Positions 34,684 through 38,449 of a DNA stretch of 38,449 nt are shown piece by piece. The notes under the pieces were generated by a model, which was given only the letters and a program-made list of their open reading frames with translations, did not search any database and was not told the origin of the DNA. The translations under genes were made by a program, and so were the position numbers. The stretch comes from Actinomycetaceae bacterium (GTDB taxonomy: Bacteria > Actinomycetota > Actinomycetes > Actinomycetales > Actinomycetaceae). Within the stretch, counting starts at the first letter, position 1; every line of letters starts with the position of its first letter. The stretch is taken from the NCBI GenBank assembly GCA_030527545.1, contig JAUNAP010000008.1:56033-94481 (forward strand). The letters are read 5' to 3'.

Positions 34684-35667
34684 CTAACGGGGCTCGTCCG
34701 CCGGCGCGTCGTCGAGGGCGGCCACGAGAAGCCGCAACGCATCGACATCCCCTGCGCGTTCGCGGGCCGCCACAATCGTCGAGGCCGCAGCCGAGATCGC
34801 GCAGGCCGTGGCGAGAAACGCGATGGCACGCGCGTCGTCGATGAACCACACGAGGACGGCGGCACACGCCAGGGTCGCGATCATCGCGACGAAAAAGACC
34901 CGCCACCACCTCTCGCGACGCTGCAGCGCCGTCGCGTAGCGATGCGCGGCATCGTAGAGCACGCGCGCCCGCGCAGACTCCCCGGCCTCACGAGGGGCGA
35001 GCGCCGTCTCGACCGGGGGTGCGGGGGGAAGCTCGCGATCACCGTCGGGCTCGTGCGCGGTGGTCTTAGTCGGATCCCAGTTGGCAGCCTCGCTCGCCCC
35101 GGCGGTCCCCACCTGTCCACTCGAGTCGGGCACATCGTGGGTGTCCACCTCCACGCACTCGGGGGCGGCAGCGGGGTCGGGCAGCGAGAGCTGCGCCTGT
35201 GCGTCGGGCACGCCGGGCTCGCCCGCACGCTCGGCCTCGCGAGCAAGTACCTCATCGTCGGCATCCGCTCGTCGCTGAGGCGATGCCACGCGCGCGTCTT
35301 CACGCCCCGTATCGGCCTCGGGAAGCGCAGGCTCATCGGCGCTCGACTCGCCAGCATCCTCCACGCCTATCGCCGCGGCCTCTTCCCTCGCCTCCCCATT
35401 CTCGGAAAGCTCGGCCGGATCGACCGGGTCGCCCACGAACTCGAGAAGCCGGCGCTGGACGTCCCCGGGGGCTGCCGGAGCTCCCGGGGCACAGAATGCG
35501 GCCAGTTCACGCGGTGAGACGTGTAGGGCCAAAGCGAGTTCGTCGAGTCCGTATCGCTCGCGCGCGATGGTGAACGCGCGACGCGTACCCCAGTCCAGGT
35601 CGGCCGCGAGCAGCATGTGCACGCGCGTGGCGAAGAGCGCTTGCGCACTCGAGTGGGATTCGTTCAT
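34684..35667 (-). CDS. HTH-like / two-helix membrane protein, unknown function
   Basis: A 327-residue protein of unknown family. The N-terminal 65 residues have a helix-turn-helix-like pattern (about 28-58, GLDELALALHVSPRELAAF). About 65-245 is a disordered, acidic Ala/Asp/Glu/Pro-rich stretch. Two hydrophobic segments lie at about 254-276 and 280-300, with a short C-terminal tail. Its ATG overlaps the TetR stop as ATGA, so the two are coupled. A membrane-bound regulator or accessory factor fits the layout, but no function is shown. Confidence 0.75.
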   Translation of the reverse strand: MNESHSSAQALFATRVHMLLAADLDWGTRRAFTIARERYGLDELALALHVSPRELAAFCAPGAPAAPGDVQRRLLEFVGDPVDPAELSENGEAREEAAAIGVEDAGESSADEPALPEADTGREDARVASPQRRADADDEVLAREAERAGEPGVPDAQAQLSLPDPAAAPECVEVDTHDVPDSSGQVGTAGASEAANWDPTKTTAHEPDGDRELPPAPPVETALAPREAGESARARVLYDAAHRYATALQRRERWWRVFFVAMIATLACAAVLVWFIDDARAIAFLATACAISAAASTIVAARERAGDVDALRLLVAALDDAPADEPR

Positions 35668-36332
35668 CGCTCGTCCTTACCCTTTTTGTTTGCGCGGGTC
35701 GCAGCGGACTTGTCTTCGGGCCTACTCAGCAGCGTGGGATTGGGGCTCAGGTGCCGCATCCCCAGCCAAGCCAGGTTCGCCAGGTGCGCGGCGACTTCGT
35801 ACTTGTCGGGCTTTCGCACGTCAAGCCACCACTGCCCGACCTGGGAAACCATGCCGACGAGCATCTGTGCGTACATGGGGGCCCATTTCGGGTTGTACCC
35901 GGACGCCTTAAACTGCGTCGCGACGATGGCTTGGACCCGCTCGGCAACCTCGCCGATGACAGACCAGTACGTGCCAGACGCGTGGGACGCGGGGGCGTCG
36001 CGCATCATGATGCGGAACCCGTCGGTATCGGTCTCGATGAAGTCCAATAGCGCTAGCGCCGCGGCCTCGGCCATCTGCCGGGGGGAAGTCGAAGACAGCA
36101 GCGCATCCGTGATCACCTGAACAAGGTGACGAACCTCACGATCGACGACGACGGCGTAGATCGCGTCCTTGCCTCCGAAGTGCTCGTATACCACGGGCTT
36201 GGAGACGTCGGCGGCCTGGGCAATTTCCTCCATCGAGGCGCCCTCGAAGCCGTGCGAGGCAAACACCTGCCGAGCTACCTTGAGGAGTTGCTCTCGGCGC
36301 TGGAGCCCTGACATGCGGATTCTCTTGCTCAT
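35664..36332 (-). CDS. TetR family transcriptional regulator
   Basis: A 222-residue regulator. The N-terminal DNA-binding domain (about 8-55) reads RREQLLKVARQVFASHGFEG and ISKPVVYEHFGGKDAIY-like (here VSKPVVYEHF). The C-terminal ligand domain has helices rich in Ala/Leu and ends in a basic tail. The ATG at 36332 follows GGGAGG; a GTG at 36347 is rejected on spacing. It is coupled to the membrane protein downstream by ATGA and is divergent from tRNA-Gln. The ligand is unknown. Confidence 0.93.
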   Translation of the reverse strand: MSKRIRMSGLQRREQLLKVARQVFASHGFEGASMEEIAQAADVSKPVVYEHFGGKDAIYAVVVDREVRHLVQVITDALLSSTSPRQMAEAAALALLDFIETDTDGFRIMMRDAPASHASGTYWSVIGEVAERVQAIVATQFKASGYNPKWAPMYAQMLVGMVSQVGQWWLDVRKPDKYEVAAHLANLAWLGMRHLSPNPTLLSRPEDKSAATRANKKGKDER

Positions 36333-36427
36333 CTGTTCCTCCCTCACCGCAAAGATTAGGCCACGCGCGCGGTACTTTCGACAACAGATTGGTCAAACCC
36401 CGGCGGGCTGTGAGAAACTAACAGCGA

Positions 36428-36499
36428 TCCGCCCTGGTGTAACGGCAGCACACGGGCTTTTGGTGCCTTGAGGTCCGGGTTCGAATCCTGGGGGCGGAG
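36428..36499 (+). tRNA. tRNA-Gln (TTG)
   Basis: A 72-base cloverleaf with acceptor TCCGCCC/GGGCGGA, D-arm GTG/CAC, anticodon loop TTTTGGT with TTG at 36460-36462, T-arm CCGGG-TTCGAAT-CCTGG and unpaired G at 36499. No CCA is encoded. The outer anticodon-stem pair is a C-T mismatch and the next is G-T, which is unusual. Confidence 0.92.
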
Positions 36500-36586
36500 C
36501 GCCTGCACGATAGACGGCCAGCAGGAGCGCGTCCGGCCGCCGCGCTCGTGTGTGCCTCGAGCGGCCATGACAGGAGCGCATCCACG

Positions 36587-37558
36587 ATGACCGGCATCCA
36601 TACCTCTGGCGAAAAGCACCTCATGATCGTTCCGGGTCGGGCCTATCCCGAGCTCGCAGAGGGCATCGCCAACGAGCTTGGAACCCAGCTACTGCCGACG
36701 ACCGCCTACGACTTTGCCAATGGCGAGATCTACGTGCGATTCGGTGAGTCGGTACGCGGTGCCGATTGTTTTGTCATCCAGTCGCACACCCAGCCGCTCA
36801 ACAAGTGGGTGATGGAGCAGCTCATCATGGTTGATGCCCTCAAACGGGCCTCGGCCAAGCGTATTACCGTTGTCGCTCCCTGTTTCCCCTACGCCCGCCA
36901 AGACAAGAAGCATCAGGGACGCGAACCCATCTCGGCGCGCCTCATGGCGGACCTGTTCAAGCAGGCAGGCGCGGACCGCATCATGGCGGTCGATTTGCAC
37001 GCGTCACAGTCGCAGGGCTTTTTTGATGGTCCCGTCGATCACCTGTTGGCCATGCCCGTGCTGCTCGACTACGTGCGCACCCGTCTGGGCGATAAGGACG
37101 TCGCTGTTGTCTCGCCCGACGCGGGTCGCATCCGGGTGGCCGAGAAGTGGGCCAACAAACTTGGTTCGACGGGGCTTGCTTTCGTCCACAAGACACGCGA
37201 CACGACCCGCCCGAATGTGGCGGTTGCCAACCGCGTCGTCGGCGATGTCAAGGGGAAGGCGTGCGTGCTCGTTGACGACATGATCGACACGGGTGGCACG
37301 ATCGCCGAGGCCGTCAAAGTGCTCCTGGGTGAGGGCGCGACCGAGGTTATCGTCGCGGCGACCCACGGTCTGCTCTCTGACCCCGCTGTCGAGCGACTTT
37401 CGACGTGCGGGGCCCGCGAGGTCGTCCTTACCGACACGCTGCCGATCCCGCAAGAAAAGAGGTTCGACAACCTCACCGTCCTTTCGATCGCCCCCCTCCT
37501 TGCAAAGGCGATTCGCGCGGTCTTCGACGACGGCTCAGTCACGGCGCTGTTCGACTGA
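36587..37558 (+). CDS. prs: Ribose-phosphate diphosphokinase
   Basis: Makes PRPP from ribose 5-phosphate and ATP for nucleotide, histidine and tryptophan synthesis. The 323 residues are the class I form, with the flexible-loop YARQDKKHQGREPISARL, DLHASQSQGFFDGPVDHL and the PRPP-binding VLVDDMIDTGGTI. I chose the ATG at 36587 because AGGAG lies about 10 bases upstream; an earlier GTG at 36548 lacks support. It follows tRNA-Gln directly; glmU, often between them in relatives, is absent here. Confidence 0.96.
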   Translation: MTGIHTSGEKHLMIVPGRAYPELAEGIANELGTQLLPTTAYDFANGEIYVRFGESVRGADCFVIQSHTQPLNKWVMEQLIMVDALKRASAKRITVVAPCFPYARQDKKHQGREPISARLMADLFKQAGADRIMAVDLHASQSQGFFDGPVDHLLAMPVLLDYVRTRLGDKDVAVVSPDAGRIRVAEKWANKLGSTGLAFVHKTRDTTRPNVAVANRVVGDVKGKACVLVDDMIDTGGTIAEAVKVLLGEGATEVIVAATHGLLSDPAVERLSTCGAREVVLTDTLPIPQEKRFDNLTVLSIAPLLAKAIRAVFDDGSVTALFD

Positions 37559-37574
37559 TCCGCCGGTGTGATGT

Positions 37575-37602
37575 CCTCCGCTCAAGTGGAACTGAGCGGG
37601 GG
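37575..37602 (+). terminator. Hairpin after prs
   Basis: TCCTCCGCTCA-type stem (37575-37584) with TGAGCGGGGG (37593-37602) and an 8-base loop; the inner seven pairs are perfect, the outer ones include a G-T. It lies 16 bases after the prs stop. Confidence 0.6.
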
Positions 37603-37610
37603 ACGCGCGC

Positions 37611-37616
37611 TATTGT
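37611..37616 (+). promoter_or_regulatory. -10 box for rplY
   Basis: TATTGT in a GC-rich context, just after the prs terminator. It would start a leader of about 100 bases that contains GGAGG (37637-37641) paired with CCTCC (37646-37650). Confidence 0.4.
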
Positions 37617-37721
37617 GGCGGGTGCGCCTCGGCGAGGGAGGAGATCCTCCGTTATCGACGCGGCCGTGGTGTGTCCACGTCCTTCCGGGGCCGAAAAGTT
37701 CAACCGATGAAGGAGGCCACC

Positions 37722-38339
37722 ATGGCTGCTATTTCGCTGTCCGCCCAGCTGCGTGAGGAAACGGGTAAGGGCGCCGCTCGCCGTGCTCGCCGTGACGGCA
37801 AGCTGCCCGCCGTTATCTACTCCAAGGACACGGAGACCCGTTCGCTCTACCTGCCCGCCCACGAGACGTTCCTTATTGTTAAGGACAATGCGAACGCCCT
37901 CGTCTCGGTCGACATTGAGGGCGAAAAGCAGCTCGCTCTCGTCAAGGCTGTCCAGCGTCACCCGGTGCGTCGCGATATTCTCCACGTAGACCTCCTGGCC
38001 GTCTCGCGCACGGAGAAGGTCGACGTTGACGTTGCCATCGAGGTCGCCGGCGAGACCGCGCCGGGCACGATCCACAATCAGGAGATGTTCGAACTCGCGG
38101 TTTCCTGCCCCGCCGTTGAGATCCCCGAGTCGATCTCGGTGTCGATCGAGGGCCTGGAGGAGGGCGCGGTCGTGCGCGTTGCCGACCTCACCCTGCCCGA
38201 GGACGTCGAGACCGCGGTTGACGGCGAAGAGGTCGTCGTTTCCGTCATGATTCCGGAGGAAGAGCCCGAGCCTGAGACGGAGGAGACCGCCGAGGGCGAG
38301 GAGACCGCCGAGGCGGAGCCGGCCGAGGACGCCGAGTAG
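37722..38339 (+). CDS. rplY: 50S ribosomal protein L25/general stress protein Ctc
   Basis: Binds 5S rRNA in the large subunit. The 205 residues are the long (Ctc/TL5) form: an N-terminal L25 domain (about 1-95) with RRDGKLPAVIYS and VKAVQRHPVRRDILHVDL, and a C-terminal beta domain (about 96-185), then an acidic Glu/Ala tail. I chose the ATG at 37722 with AAGGAGG upstream, rejecting an earlier in-frame start at 37671. Its own promoter and terminator-separated position suggest separate control from prs. In many bacteria a peptidyl-tRNA hydrolase gene follows, beyond the window. Confidence 0.95.
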   Translation: MAAISLSAQLREETGKGAARRARRDGKLPAVIYSKDTETRSLYLPAHETFLIVKDNANALVSVDIEGEKQLALVKAVQRHPVRRDILHVDLLAVSRTEKVDVDVAIEVAGETAPGTIHNQEMFELAVSCPAVEIPESISVSIEGLEEGAVVRVADLTLPEDVETAVDGEEVVVSVMIPEEEPEPETEETAEGEETAEAEPAEDAE

Positions 38340-38449
38340 ACGCGAAAGATCACGTGGTGGCGGGGGGGCGGGGGGGCGCCCCCCCCCCCGAGGGGTAGGT
38401 GGACACAAGGCGGCGGACGCGGGGGTTGTGGGGTTGGGGTGAACGGGGG
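38340..38449. other. Poly-G/C-rich window end, possibly unreliable sequence
   Basis: Runs of G7, G7 and C11 at 38362-38389 and G-heavy, low-complexity bases to the end. GGGGGGCGCCCCCC (38371-38384) could be the core of an rplY terminator, but homopolymers of this length at a contig edge are a common assembly or sequencing artefact. No gene is called. Confidence 0.5.

Noticed and set aside
37539-38408. 289-codon minus-strand frame at the right edge
   Set aside because: Antisense of rplY and begins in the doubtful poly-G region.

Overview
The window is high-GC DNA carrying conserved housekeeping blocks of an actinobacterium. The order hrcA-dnaJ-rsmE-phoH-ybeY-CNNM-era-(leuA)-recO-uppS-zur-znu-glyS-dus-dgt-dnaG follows the order seen in Mycobacterium, Streptomyces and Actinomyces relatives. 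Gene content and codon use suggest a member of the Actinomycetaceae (Actinomyces/Schaalia type), but this is inference, not a database match. No insertion sequence, prophage, CRISPR array or rRNA is seen.

Layout: (1) 1-1542, minus strand: a truncated secreted surface protein with short amino-acid repeats. (2) 2032-3519: a heme catalase, followed by a compact promoter-hairpins-terminator unit (3504-3656) that looks like an unannotated small RNA. (3) 3713-4588, minus: a conserved DUF3097 protein, divergent from (4) an FMN riboswitch and the riboflavin operon ribD-ribE-ribBA-ribH (4666-8199). (5) 8231-14982: a CIRCE operator, then hrcA-dnaJ-rsmE-phoH-ybeY-CNNM/CBS-era, tightly packed with 4-base overlaps. 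(6) 15024-16909: a leucine-rich leader peptide with an attenuator-like hairpin, then leuA. (7) 16972-18453, minus: a proton-coupled peptide transporter, convergent with leuA across a shared terminator. (8) recO-uppS, then on the minus strand the zinc operon znuA-znuC-znuB-zur with a candidate Zur box. (9) glyS-yibE/F-dus, dgt, dnaG, a possible small ORF, a very strong hairpin and a CAT tRNA. (10) 31047-36332, minus: a MacAB-type export system under a MarR regulator, preceded by a TetR gene coupled to a protein with HTH-like and transmembrane segments. (11) tRNA-Gln, prs and rplY/ctc, running into a poly-G/C stretch at the window end that may be unreliable sequence.

Functionally the window joins cofactor synthesis (riboflavin), heat-shock control, ribosome maturation (rsmE, ybeY, era, dus), DNA repair and replication (recO, dnaG, dgt), cell-wall lipid synthesis (uppS), zinc uptake, and drug or stress export. 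The most interesting signals are regulatory: the candidate sRNA beside catalase, the leuA leader peptide, and a recurring geometry in which a TAnnnT-like -10 box lies 6-7 bases before a start codon that lacks a Shine-Dalgarno site, implying several leaderless mRNAs.
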